Source of the DNA: Leptodactylus fallax
Lineage: Eukaryota > Chordata > Amphibia > Anura > Leptodactylidae
Length of the DNA stretch: 64,000 bases
Reading direction: 5' to 3'
NCBI GenBank assembly: GCA_947044405.1
Contig: CAMRHE010000501.1
Location: forward strand, 1,108,001 to 1,172,000
In this document: positions 1-27,690 of the stretch, piece by piece
How positions within the stretch are numbered: the first letter of the stretch is position 1
Layout of the letters: each line of letters opens with the position of its first letter
The notes under the pieces: generated by a model
Databases searched by the model: none
Seen by the model: only the letters and a program-made list of their open reading frames with translations
Told to the model about the DNA's origin: nothing
Translations under genes and position numbers: made by a program

Positions 1-1252
1 GCGGTAATAATATAGGAGCACTCTATAGCGGTAATAATATAAGAGCACTGTAAAGAGATAATAATATAGGAGCACTGTATGGCGGTAATAATATAGGGGC
101 CCAGTATAGTGATAATAATATAGGAGCACAGTATAGCAATAATAATATAGGAGCACTGTATAGCGGTAATAATATAGGAGCACTGTATGGCAATAATAAT
201 ATAGGAGCACTGTATAGCGATAATATAGGAGCACTGTATAGCGGTAATAATACAGGAGCACTGTATAGCGGTAATAATATAGGAGCACTGTATGGCAATA
301 ATAATATAGGAGCACTGTATAGCGATAATATAGGAGCACTGTATAGCGGTAATAATACAAGAGCACTGTATAGCGGTAATAATATAGGAGCACTGTATAG
401 CGGTAATAATATAGGAGCACTGTATAGCGGTAATATAGGAGCACTGTATAGCGGTAATAATATAGGAGCACTGTATAGCGGTAATATAGGAGCACTGTAT
501 AGCAGTAATAATATAGGAGCACTGTATAGCGGTAATATAGGAGCACTGTATAGCGATAATATAGGAGCACTGTATAGCGGTAATAATATAGGAGCACTGT
601 AAAGAGATAATAATATAGGAGCACTGTATGGCGGTAATAATATAGGGGCCCAGTATAGTGATAATAATATAGGGGCACAGTATAGCGATAATAATATAGG
701 GGCACTGTATAGCAATAATAATATAGGAGCACTGTATAGCGGTAATAATATAGGAGCACTGTATAGCTGTAATAATATAGGAGCACTGTATAGCGGTAAT
801 AATATAGGAGCACTGTATAGCGGTAATAATATAGGAGCACTGTATAGCGGTAATAATATAGGAGCACTGTATAGCGGTAATAATATAGGAGCACTGTATA
901 GCGGTAATATAGGAGCACTGTATAGCGATAATATAGGAGCACTGTATAGCGGTAATATAGGAGCACTGTATAGCGGTAATATAGGAGCACTGTATAGCGG
1001 TAATAATATAGGAGCACTCTATAGCGGTAATAATATAGGAGCACTGTATAGCGGTAATAATATAGGAGCACTGTATAGCGGTAATATAGGAGCACTGTAT
1101 AGCGATAATATAGGAGCACTGTATAGCGGTAATATAGGAGCACTGTATAGCGGTAATATAGGAGCACTGTATAGCGGTAATAATATAGGAGCACTCTATA
1201 GCGGTAATATAGGAGCACTGTATAGCGGTAATATAGGAGCACTGTATAGCTG
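1..1252. repeat. Minisatellite, 24/27-bp unit, cut by the left window edge
   Basis: Tandem units built on TATAGGAGCACTGTATAGCG followed by GGTAA or GGTAATAA. The length change between units is one TAA triplet, so unit lengths are mainly 24 and 27 bp. Roughly 48 units are visible and the array begins before the window. The minus strand is open over 230 codons only because the units are multiples of three and lack stops in that frame. I see no gene in it. Confidence 0.95.
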
Positions 1253-1680
1253 AATGTCTGTGTTTTTTCCATACTCTCGGGTGATAGGCTGCTATCAAGC
1301 CACACCCACTTGACGTATGCTGTTCCCTTCCAGTGCACACACAGCCTGTCCTGTGGAGGTCGCTCCCGCCTCTGTATGACTTTAGGGAAAGCTGAGTGAC
1401 AACCAATATGTCCGCCATCACAGAGAGCACACGGCGGTCACCCAGCATCTATCTAAGACAATGCAATTATATGACGCTGAACTACAAGTCACAGCTTAAC
1501 CTGGGGTGTACAGAGGCATGCTTGAGCTTTTAGTTCTACATGCCACAGATATTACATGATTAATAGGACTGTAAGGCAATACAAATAACGCTTCAGAGAA
1601 CTGCAGGGGGCGCTGTGGTCACAGAGGAGCTAAGTGAGACCCAACTGCCCCGGGGAGCTAATCCTACCTGGCAGCTGAAG
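1253..1680. other. Single-copy DNA upstream of the C3orf18 promoter
   Basis: Non-repetitive sequence between the left minisatellite and the CpG-rich promoter. It holds a CTCF-like site near 1600 and a partial ACTACAAGTCACAG match near 1484. In human, HEMK1 lies head to head with C3orf18, so its first exon could sit here on the minus strand, but I found no convincing coding match. Confidence 0.5.
1600..1616 (+). promoter_or_regulatory. Candidate CTCF site
   Basis: ACTGCAGGGGGCGCTGT matches the core of the vertebrate CTCF motif (AG-GGGGCGC type) on the + strand, about 500 bp upstream of the likely start of transcription. CTCF motifs are degenerate, so occupancy is only inferred. Confidence 0.4.
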
Positions 1681-1971
1681 GGTTAACGCAGCGCGCTCAC
1701 ACGCGGGGACCTCCCATTTCCGGTGTCGTCAGGGAAAGAAGCTCCATCACATTGGTTCCGACGGATGTTTCCTTACGAGAAAAGGTTTTCTCTTTTTCTC
1801 CTCACAGAACTTTCTCCGTTTTCTTCCCCCAAGCCTTTGTGAAGACGTCAGCCTGCAATTATGGCTACGAATATGGTTTTTCCCAGAAGGCTTCTCACCC
1901 CAACTATGGGCGCGCCCTTAATAAATATGGCGACCTCCTTCGAGCGATTTTTGTTTTCTCATCCATAGCTA

Positions 1972-1981
1972 GCGCATGCGC
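1972..1981. promoter_or_regulatory. NRF1 binding site
   Basis: GCGCATGCGC is the perfect palindromic NRF1 consensus. It lies about 75 bp upstream of the CCAAT box, the arrangement expected of a CpG-island promoter. Confidence 0.65.
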
Positions 1982-2048
1982 ATTGACACAATTACGCTGT
2001 AGACTCCAACACCTATCTCCTTTTACGTGTGAGTGGCAGGTCTCGTAA

Positions 2049-2053
2049 CCAAT
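2049..2053 (+). promoter_or_regulatory. CCAAT box (NF-Y type)
   Basis: TAACCAATCAGAG matches the NF-Y consensus (CCAATCAG) about 50-100 bp upstream of the presumed transcription start, the usual distance for this element. Confidence 0.6.
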
Positions 2054-2099
2054 CAGAGGAGAAATCTGACTGACAGAGGGCGGGGTTAAGCATCCAGTC

Positions 2100-2244
2100 A
2101 CAGGAGGAGAGCTGGGCCCTAAAAGAAAAGATTCCCCCAGCTGCGGCCTCAGAGAAGGGGACCCGGCCTGGGCCCTAGTGGGCCCCTACAGCGGCTGCAC
2201 CGCATCACCTGCCAGGATCCTGCTGTAAATGGCCAGAAGCACAG
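2100..2244 (+). other. c3orf18: Predicted non-coding exon 1 of C3orf18
   Basis: The 3' boundary is a good splice donor, ACAG|GTGAGA, at 2244/2245. The 5' boundary is approximate. The exon is GC-rich and contains an upstream ATG at 2229. Joined to the next exon at 2541 it reads a 13-codon uORF (MARSTGFLCDYES, then stop). A second uORF of six codons (MSPDPQ) starts at 2555. Splicing is predicted, not demonstrated. Confidence 0.5.
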
Positions 2245-2274
2245 GTGAGACACTGAACCTACCCTAGTTGTGGA

Positions 2275-2289
2275 ACTACAAGTCCCAGC
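2275..2289 (+). promoter_or_regulatory. ZNF143/THAP11-type site in 5' intron
   Basis: ACTACAAGTCCCAGC matches the ZNF143 (Staf) SBS core, ACTACAA-TCCCAG. It lies 30 bp downstream of the exon-1 donor. ZNF143 commonly binds close to promoters of housekeeping and bidirectional genes. Confidence 0.5.
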
Positions 2290-2381
2290 GCAACCTCTAT
2301 TAATAGCCATAGCTTTCTATGAGTGCAGCTGAATGGATGGACTGTAATAAGCTCCTATTTCCATAATATCTTCTACCTTAG

Positions 2382-2490
2382 TCACACCCAGAGCTGCAGG
2401 TGTAATGTCACCTCCATACCCCTAGGTAGCGTCTGCTGCTCTGGATGTGACTGGAGTATCGGCCATGATGTAGCCCAGGGTGAGTGTGAG
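2382..2490 (+). other. c3orf18: Possible alternative 5' UTR exon
   Basis: A perfect-consensus donor (GAG|GTAAGT) lies at 2490/2491. A plausible acceptor preceded by a pyrimidine stretch (TTCTACCTTAG) ends at 2381. The pair would define a 109-nt alternative leader exon between exon 1 and the first coding exon. There is no transcript evidence. Confidence 0.25.
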
Positions 2491-2589
2491 GTAAGTACCG
2501 CAGATGCCCCCACTGACCTCTTCTGTCTTCTCTCCTGCAGGTTTCCTGTGTGACTATGAGTCCTGACCCACAGTGACGACCCCACAGCT

Positions 2590-20870
<18,281 letters not shown>

Positions 20871-21128
20871 GGAAGCTTCATGACGTGTCCTGCCGGGTCA
20901 GTGTCACCGTGACTCACCGTCTGTCACCCTGCTCATCACCGCTGCGGGCCCAGTGATGTAAGGGCCGAAATCACATGGCAAAATACTCTGCAGGAGGGCT
21001 GACTACAGATGTGCGCTGCTCTGCAGGGAAATACAGCGGCCCCATGTACACAGGACCTAAACAGCAGAGGGTTAATTATATATCATCCTCCAAATTACAT
21101 ATACCCCTATTCCTGAGAGAGACCTCTT

Positions 21129-22190
21129 TAGAGGTGCTCCGCCTGTACAGGAAAGTCCACCGCACACCGAGCGCTCCGCCTGTACGGGAACGTCCACCGC
21201 ACCCTGAGCGCTCTGCCTGTACAGGAACGTCCACCGCACACCGAGCGCTCTGCCTGTACAGGAACGTCCACCGCACACTGAGCGCTCCGCCTGTACGGGA
21301 ACGTCCACCGCACCCTGAGCGCTCCGCCTGTACAGGAACGTCCACCGCACACTGAGCGCTCTGCCTGTACGGGAAAGTCCACCGCACACTGAGCGCTCTG
21401 CCTGTACAGGAACGTCCACCGCACCCTGAGCGCTCTGCCTGTACAGGAACGTCCACCGCACCCTGAGCGCTCTGCCTGTACAGGAACGTCCACCGCACAC
21501 CGAGCGCTCCGCCTGTACAGGAACGTCCACCGCACACTGAGCGCTCCGCCTGTACGGGAACGTCCACCGCACCCTGAGCGCTCCGCCTGTACAGGAACGT
21601 CCACCGCACACTGAGCGCTCCGCCTGTATGGGAACGTCCACCGCACACCGAGCGCTCCGCCTGTACGGGAACGTCCACCGCACACTGAGCGCTCTGCCTG
21701 TACGGGAAAGTCCACCGCACACTGAGCGCTCCGCCTGTACAGGAACGTCCACCGCACACCGAGCGCTCTGCCTGTACGGGAAAGTCCACCGCACACTGAG
21801 CGCTCCGCCTGTACGGGAACGCCCACCGCACACTGAGCGCTCCGCCTGTACGGGAACATCCACCGCACACTGAGCGCTCTGCCTGTACGGGAACGTCCAC
21901 CGCACACCGAGCGCTCTGCCTGTACGGGAAAGTCCACCGCACCCTGAGCGCTCCGCCTGTACGGGAACGCCCACCGCACACTGAGCGCTCCGCCTGTACG
22001 GGAACGTCCACCGCACACGGAGCGCTCCGCCTGTACGGGAACATCCACCGCACCCTGAGCACTCCGCCTGTACAGGAACGTCCACCACACACTGAGCGCT
22101 CCGCCTGTACGGGAACGTCCACCGCACACGGAGCGCTCTGCCTGTACGGGAACGTCCACCGCACACAGAGCGCTCCGCCTGTACAGTAAT
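21129..22190 (+). repeat. GC-rich 37-bp minisatellite
   Basis: About 29 units of 37 bp built on GAGCGCTCCGCCTGTACGGG followed by AACGTCCACCGCACACT. Units differ mainly at a few positions: GCTCCG/GCTCTG, ACGGG/ACAGG, and CACAC/CACCC. Because 37 is not a multiple of three and the minus strand has no stop in any frame, three overlapping minus-strand ORFs of 343-478 codons appear. These are artefacts. Confidence 0.96.
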
Positions 22191-22195
22191 GACGT

Positions 22196-22893
22196 GCACA
22201 GGCTCTGCAGGATAGGAGCTTATACATAGTCCTGGGCCCCTGTTTTTCCTCGTGTACGGTACATTGGTACGTCCTGGCATGAACATAAAAGCAATGAATA
22301 CCCCAGAAGCTGAATGTGTAACTCTGCCTATTTGTACAGATGTTGCACACCGTGTATTGGGGAGACTCTGCACCCCCTGGCTGTACTGATGCAGATCCCC
22401 GACACCTGCAGGACCCTCTCCTGTGCATATGCCTTAATCTCACTACAGTGCACTCCACCCCTCCGTCGTGGCCGCAGCCCCTCCATTGTGCAGCAGAGCG
22501 CGCTCGGCACAATCGGAGTCAGTGGAATCTTTTGGTTATGGAGGTCAAGCAGTTTAACCCTTGAGTTGCTGCAGGCTGGTCTGGCAGCGCCATCTTGTGC
22601 CGTTCTCATAGGATCATTATTAGATATTTATTTATTTGGCTCTTTTGTGCTTCATTAAACATTCCTCGTAGCCCTTGGGTGGTCCCCGGTGGTCTTGTGG
22701 CCCCTCAGATTGGCTCCCTCGCCTCACATTCCCCACTGCCACCTCCCAGCCAGTCTGCGAACAGCGGCTTATGGCGGCACACATCCATACAAGTGACTTC
22801 TTGCCCGTAATCTGCACTCAGGGGTGGGCGGGGGGCGGGAGTGTTCTCTTGTATTTGGTGTCATTTAATCTTCTGTGTCCACACAGGGGCAGA
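22196..22893. other. Unique DNA after the 37-bp minisatellite
   Basis: Single-copy sequence that probably includes the end of the C3orf18 transcript (AU-rich element and ATTAAA near 22.65 kb). It also has a CACAAGATGGCGCTG motif on the minus strand at about 22586-22600, resembling CTCF or YY1 sites. No coding potential recognised. Confidence 0.45.
22654..22659 (+). terminator. Candidate polyadenylation signal (ATTAAA)
   Basis: ATTAAA is the commonest variant of the vertebrate poly(A) signal. An ATTTATTTATTT element precedes it by 16 bp and a GT-rich stretch (GGGTGGTCCCCGGTGGTCTTG) follows within 20 bp, as expected of a downstream element. The link to C3orf18 is inferred. Confidence 0.35.
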
Positions 22894-23012
22894 TTAAAGA
22901 GATTCAATGTGATTAAGATGTCTCTAAACTCTCTGTCTTATTGTAGACCCCCCCCCGTCAGCCCGCTGTACTGGATAGCGTTGTACAGCGCTGAGGGTTT
23001 GCTTCAGTTGTA
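22894..23012. repeat. Left copy of ~118-bp direct repeat flanking the Penelope-like element
   Basis: This segment (TTAAAGAGATTC... to ...GCTTCAGTTGTA) recurs nearly identically at 26046-26162, immediately on either side of the retroelement. It may be an unusually long target duplication or a terminal repeat. Confidence 0.85.
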
Positions 23013-23123
23013 AACTGCATAGGTAAAAAATTGTATTCAGCACCAAATCCAAGGCATATTAATATAAAAAATAACTTTTATTTTTCCAATAAAAAAAAAT
23101 CACTCCATAGGTTCGGTGGTTAG

Positions 23124-23167
23124 TAACAGCCTACGCGTTTCAGAACGATGTCCCTTACTCATGGCAT
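23124..23167 (-). ncRNA. Degenerate hammerhead-ribozyme-like motif in the PLE 3' region
   Basis: On the minus strand GCCATGAG is followed by a helix-forming GGGAC-ATC-GTTCT, then GAAACGCGTA and GGC. This is the order of a type I hammerhead: stem I (GCC/GGC), core box 1, stem II, GAAA, a palindromic ACGCGT stem III and a UA cleavage step. Box 1 lacks two bases of CTGATGAG, so self-cleavage is doubtful. PLEs are known to carry such minimal, palindromic-stem-III hammerheads. Confidence 0.5.
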
Positions 23168-23911
23168 AGATCACAAAACCAAACACACAATATTTAAAAG
23201 CAAAAACGAAAAAAAAAAACCAAACCTCTGGGGGTCAGATGTCATCATTTAACTAATTAACACATCCCCACAATAGCATATGTCTGCAAACCCACACTTT
23301 CCCTTACTGAGTACAAAAGGAATATATCCACAGAAATACATATTATGTCACACATAGAAAAAGACATATACATAAGCACAAATGAGTAGATATAAACACT
23401 CAAAGAAAACATCAGATATAAACAGAAATAGCGTTAATGTCATTCAAAATATTCAAAAAAAATAAACACATCAATATTAACACGATCATAAGACTATAGC
23501 GCATAAACGTGTGCCCATGTATAATAAATTCACAAGAAAGAATTTTACCATTGTCCTTGAAAGAGCTAAAAATTACCATAATCCAAGACCATTAAACACA
23601 GAACATGAAACTAAACAACAAAAACAATCATGTGACATAAGTGACAATCACATGACTATTCAGGGAAGTAAATACAAAGTATCCATGAGAAAGATCCACT
23701 CCTGTAAGATCATACACAATCTATAGAAGTAGCCAGGAGGGAAACACCGCACGTATCAGAAACCGCCCATATATTATAATCACATATCCCTGATTTGTTA
23801 CCACGTATATACCAAATTATACAGGAATACATATAAAATGCATAATATACCCTCCTAATCCAATAAATAAAAAGTAATATGGTGACATCACAGACGTATA
23901 AGAAGAATAAA

Positions 23912-24316
23912 TTAATAAAAATAGGACAAATCAGATCTGATATTCATCCCACCTGGAAACCGAGTACCCAGCTTTACAATCCAGAAAGCTTCCCTTTTTA
24001 ATAGTTTTCTACGCCAATCCCCACCTCTGACTGGTCTAGGCACATATTCAATTGCACAAAAAGCGAAACTAGTGACATTGCCCTTATGCTGACAAATAAA
24101 ATGTTTTGAGGCATTAGAAACATTCTCATTAGGACTCCTATTACAATCGGCCAGATGTTCCGCAATCCTGATTTTAACCGGGCGTATTGTACAACCCACA
24201 TACATTAGATTACGTGTTTCACAAAATATAATATACACTACATGATGACTTGCGCAATTCATGAAATCCCGTATAACGAAAGACCTTGACATGTTGGCAT
24301 CATGAAAAGAATTCAT
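23912..24316 (-). pseudogene. PLE GIY-YIG endonuclease domain
   Basis: The 134-residue frame has VVYII at residues 26-30 and MYVGCT at 38-43, the two halves of the GIY-YIG core, followed by a conserved Arg and His region (IRPVKIRIAEHL). It ends with LLKREAFWIVKLGTRFPGG, typical of the C-terminal Glu/Trp segment of PLE endonucleases. In PLEs this domain nicks target DNA to prime reverse transcription. Here it is separated from the RT by frameshifts. Confidence 0.85.
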
Positions 24317-24930
24317 TTTTTTGACAAATTTGCAGGACCCACATCTGATATTACCACATCTAAAAAACCGTTTGTATGTAACCGGGTAGTTTTCAACTTG
24401 TTGGTTGATAAAAATAAACTAGGGGACAAAATGTCTCTGAGAGACCGACCCCTTCTCGCTGTGACTTTCACTCCTTGTTTGAGAATGGAATTCAGAACAG
24501 GATCCTGATATAATATTGGAATATTTTTTTGAATTATTTTCATGACCTCCCGATATTGACAACTATAAGGGGTTGAAAAAACCAAATCCCTATTTGAAAT
24601 GTCATGATCACTGGATTTAGAAGATCTCTTTTGTGTAAGGAGATCCGATCTCGACTTTTTATCCACAATATTTTTCGCCCTCGCCAGTGACCATTGTGGG
24701 TAACCTCGACTACGTAAACGTTGTGTAACCGCTCGACTTTGTGTCTCATAATCTTCATCCACAGAACAAGCCCTCCTGACTCTCGTCCGCTCACCCACCG
24801 GAATAGATTTTAACGTATGTTGTGGGTGACGGCTACGAGCATGAAGAATGATATTGCCCGCAGACGGTTTTCTGTAGACAGAAGTGTTAACTCTACCACT
24901 AGATGCATCTCCTGTCAAAATCAAATCCAA
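24313..24930 (-). pseudogene. PLE polyprotein middle part (RT thumb and linker)
   Basis: The frame starts FLDLILTGD and passes through TSVYRKPSAGN, HARSRHP and SRGYP. These are the usual segments between RT and endonuclease in PLEs (strand-thumb region, then a basic linker). A further frameshift at a T homopolymer near 24364 displaces the downstream RCGSCKFVKK, a Cys-containing part of the linker, into the next frame. Confidence 0.8.
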
Positions 24931-25960
24931 AAAAAGAAATACTTGTAGTCTGAATTGAATATGTAAACTTTAGATTATACAAATTGGAGTTGATATAGTC
25001 AACAAAAACTGGTATGGACGCCACATCCCCCGACCATATAATCAATATGTCGTCGATGTAGCGTCCATACCAGTGTAACTGTTCCAAAAAAGGATTACCC
25101 GAAGAAAAAATATTAAACTCCTCCCACCACGCCATGACCAAATTGGCCAAGGATGGTGAGAAGCGAGCCCCCATAGGGGCTCCCTGTATCTGTAAATAAA
25201 AAGGAGAATCAAACATAAAAAAATTATGTGTCAACAGATATCTAGTAACCTCCAGTACATATTCACATAACTCCTCACAAAATGCACTGTATCTGTACAA
25301 ATGATGAGCCAAAGCAGTCAATGCCATATCATGTGCTATACTTGAATACAAAGCAACCACATCGCATGTTAGCCAGGAAAACTTATCATCCCATATTATG
25401 CCATCAAAAGTATGTAATACCCGTTTGCTGTCCTTAATGAAACCAGGGACACGAGATACCAATGGCTGTAAAAGATCATCAAGCCAGCCACATAGTCTCT
25501 CGTTAAGAGACCCAATCCCTGATATAATTGGGCGTAAGGGAGGTGGAAACTCAGGTTTGTGTATTTTGGGGAGACCATGAAAAACAGGGATAATAGGATG
25601 TTGTATCAGTAAATATTTTTTTTGTTGTTCAGAAATGAAACCTAAATTCACACCTTCACTCACAACAGGTTCCAAAATTTTAGAAAATGCAGCTGATGGA
25701 TCGAACTCCAACTTTCTATAGGTCTCAATATTCTCCAAAATATGCAAACAACTTGTTTTATAATCCACACTATTCAACACAACAATTTGACCCCCCTTAT
25801 CCGCTACTCTGATTGTAATGTCATTATTAGATTTTAAATCACTGGAATTAAGGTTGTATTCACACTGTGCTTTCCTGGATTCCAAATCCTTCAGATCGTT
25901 TTCCACAGCGTTCTGAAACCATGAAAGGAACCCTTGACTGAACTGGATAATACATTGGAT
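24899..25960 (-). pseudogene. PLE reverse transcriptase (frame-broken)
   Basis: The 335-residue open frame 25906-24899 carries ADKGGQ (residues 35-40, a PLE hallmark), GLPKIHK (111-117), the motif A Asp in CDVVALYSS (D182), QGAPMGARFSPSLANLVM (241-258) and the catalytic YIDD (283-286). The ATG of this frame is internal: homologous sequence (SWFQNAVEN) continues upstream of 25906, and another frame contributes up to about 26040. At the 3' end the frame is lost at 24899-24930, where an overlapping frame continues as FLDLILTGD. Catalytic residues are intact but the protein is not continuous. Confidence 0.88.
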
Positions 25961-26045
25961 TTTTCACCTTAAATTTGATAGAATCAACATCCCTAATTCT
26001 CTCTACACTTTCATGTTGTAAACTAGAGAGGGTAACTAGTGAGAC

Positions 26046-26162
26046 TTAAAGAGATTCAGTGTTATTAAGATGTCTCTAAACTCTCTGTCTTATTGTAGAC
26101 CCCCCTGTCAGCCCGCTGTACTGGATAGCATTGTACAGCGCTGAGGGTTTGCTTCAGTTGTA
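26046..26162. repeat. Right copy of ~118-bp direct repeat flanking the PLE
   Basis: Near-identical to 22894-23012; differences are a few substitutions and a C-run length change. The DNA beyond it (TCCAGCCTGGACC) is not shared with the left side, so the repeat ends cleanly. Confidence 0.85.
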
Positions 26163-26600
26163 TCCAGCCTGGACCAAGACGGTTTACCTGCACTGATACA
26201 TTGTAACAAACTGTCTAATATTGTTGGCCTGTCCTTAGTATTAGTTGTCAGACCCTCACAACTGAGACCCCTGCAGATCAGCTGTTTGGGGACACTACGG
26301 CCAGTAATGTTTATATGCCCCAAGCCGCTGTTCACTCGCTTTCCAAAATGTAGCGGAGCCTTTAAGTACTGCAGCGGTGTTCCTTGGACTTCAATGGAGC
26401 ATTTCTGCAGTACCAAAACCCACTGCTACAAATTGTATGGCGAGGCCTGGCGTGTCCTGGAGCAGCTGATCTGCGGGGGCCCCGGGTGTTGGACCCTCAC
26501 AGATTTAATAATGTGACTTCCCCTAAAGGATTGACTATGAATATTAGAAGGTGGAGAACCCCTTTAAGACTGGGGTTTAGTACTAAAGGCCCTGACAAAT
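26163..26600. mobile_element. Short dispersed repeat with inverted ends (MITE-like)
   Basis: CAGACCCTCACAACTGAGAC followed by CAGATCAGCTG at 26240-26290 recurs inverted at about 26462-26505 (CAGCTGATCTGCGGGG ... GGACCCTCACAG). Similar GATCAGCTG/ GGGGGTCC modules appear at 28.17 and 32.09 kb. I associate this type of sequence with frog genomes, but the family name is not known to me and the ends are approximate. Confidence 0.45.
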
Positions 26601-26982
26601 GCAGGGCACGACTGATATATCAACCAGAATGGAGATCTATGGCAGTCTGGAGGGGTTATAATGAATATGTCAGGCTAAGGTGGCTCAGCCCCCGCCCCGC
26701 CTGCCCACAATTGTGAATTGAGGAAAGGGGCGAGCAGGGTGCAGTATGGGAAAATGTGGCACAAATTTAGTGCAAGAATGAGCCTTGTGTCAAACGTGTC
26801 ACAGTATCGGCCGTCTATGCCAGAAAACTCTATTGTGACACACAGTAGCAAACCTGATGCTGTAATAGCAGGACTAGGCCGGGCCGTCACCGGCCGAGAG
26901 GCCTGAAGGGCTTAAATATATAATATGGCAGGCGGACTCCTGCTGCGCTCCTAAAGAGAGCAGATAAAACACCCTGAGGGTG
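26601..26982. other. Unique or degenerate intergenic DNA
   Basis: No convincing coding sequence and no tandem repeat. Short open frames lack any recognisable domain. Confidence 0.4.
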
Positions 26983-27690
26983 CGGATCATCTAGTCGATC
27001 GGTCTGTGCTGGGAGTTGTAGTGCAGTCTGGATGGATCATCTAGTCGATCGGTCTGTGCTGGGAGTTGTAGCGCAGTCTGGATGGATCATCTAGTCGATC
27101 GGTCTGTGCTGGGAGTTGTAGTGCAGTCTGGATGGATCATCTAGTCGATCGGTCTGTGCTGGGAGTTGTAGTGCGGTCTGGTTGGATCATCTAGTCGATC
27201 GGTCTGTGCTGGGAGTTGTAGTGCGGTCTGGATGGATCATCTAGTCGATCGGTCTGTGCTGGGAGTTGTAGTGCAGTCTGGATGGATCATCTAGTCGATC
27301 GGTCTGTGCTGGGAGTTGTAGTGCAGTCTGGAGGAATCATCTAGTCGATCGGTCTGTGCTGGGAGTTGTAGTGCAGTCTGGATGGATCATCTAGTCGATC
27401 AGTCTGTGCTGGGAGTTGTAGTGCAGTATGGATGGATCATCTAGTCGATCAGTCTGTGCTGGGAGTTGTAGTGCAGTCTGGATGGATCATCTAGTCGATC
27501 GGTCTATGCTGGGAGTTGTAGTGCAGTCTGGTTGGATCATCTAGTCGATCGGTCTGTGCTGGGAGTTGTAGTGCAGTCTGCTTGGATCATCTAGTCGATC
27601 GGTCTGTGCTGGGAGTTGTAGTGCAGTCTGGATGAATCATCTAGTCGATCGGTCTGTGCTGGGAGTTGTAGTGCAGTCTGGATGAATCAT
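26983..27690 (+). repeat. 50-bp minisatellite carrying a ZNF143-like site in every unit
   Basis: About 14 units of 50 bp built on GATCATCTAGTCGATCGGTC then TGTGCTGGGAGTTGTAGT and GCAGTCTGGATG. The reverse complement of the middle part, ACTACAACTCCCAGCA, matches the ZNF143/THAP11 SBS core. Units are very uniform, with substitutions mainly in the spacer and the core kept. Confidence 0.96.

Larger units (their letters stand above)
1680..2228 (+). promoter_or_regulatory. CpG-rich TATA-less promoter of C3orf18
   Basis: CpG density rises relative to the flanks. The segment has a perfect NRF1 palindrome at 1972-1981, a CCAAT box at 2049-2053, a YY1-like ATGGCG at 1927-1932 and GC-rich 5' UTR-like sequence from about 2100. 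No TATA box lies at a plausible distance. This pattern is typical of broadly expressed vertebrate genes and often of bidirectional promoters. The exact start of transcription cannot be read from sequence and is guessed at about 2100. Confidence 0.6.
20871..22680 (+). other. c3orf18: Possible C3orf18 3' UTR
   Basis: No AATAAA follows the stop codon closely. The first credible end is ATTTATTTATTT at 22626-22637 followed by ATTAAA at 22654-22659. If that is the used signal, the 3' UTR is about 1.8 kb and contains the whole 37-bp minisatellite. An unnoticed weaker signal closer to the stop cannot be excluded. Confidence 0.3.
23013..26045 (-). mobile_element. Penelope-like element (PLE), minus strand, decayed
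   Basis: Read on the minus strand it has, in order, a partial N-terminal region, a reverse transcriptase, a linker, a GIY-YIG endonuclease, and an AT-rich 3' region of about 0.9 kb. At least three frameshifts interrupt the single frame: near 25925, near 24920, and at a T homopolymer near 24364. It is flanked by the 118-bp direct repeat. The RT plus C-terminal GIY-YIG arrangement defines canonical (Penelope/Poseidon/Neptune) PLEs. The coding start is missing, so the copy looks 5'-truncated. Confidence 0.88.

Noticed and set aside
1752..2048. 98-codon plus-strand ORF in the promoter region
   Set aside because: It overlaps the NRF1 site just upstream of the CCAAT box, shows no recognisable family and most likely precedes the transcription start.
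21072..22512. Cys/Arg-rich minus-strand ORFs of 343-478 codons resembling a cysteine-rich repeat protein
   Set aside because: All three minus frames are open across the same 37-bp array, the signature of a stop-free unit.
26983..27690. CRISPR-like array
   Set aside because: The 50-bp units have no distinct repeat and unique-spacer structure: the entire unit is repeated. The genome is a vertebrate.
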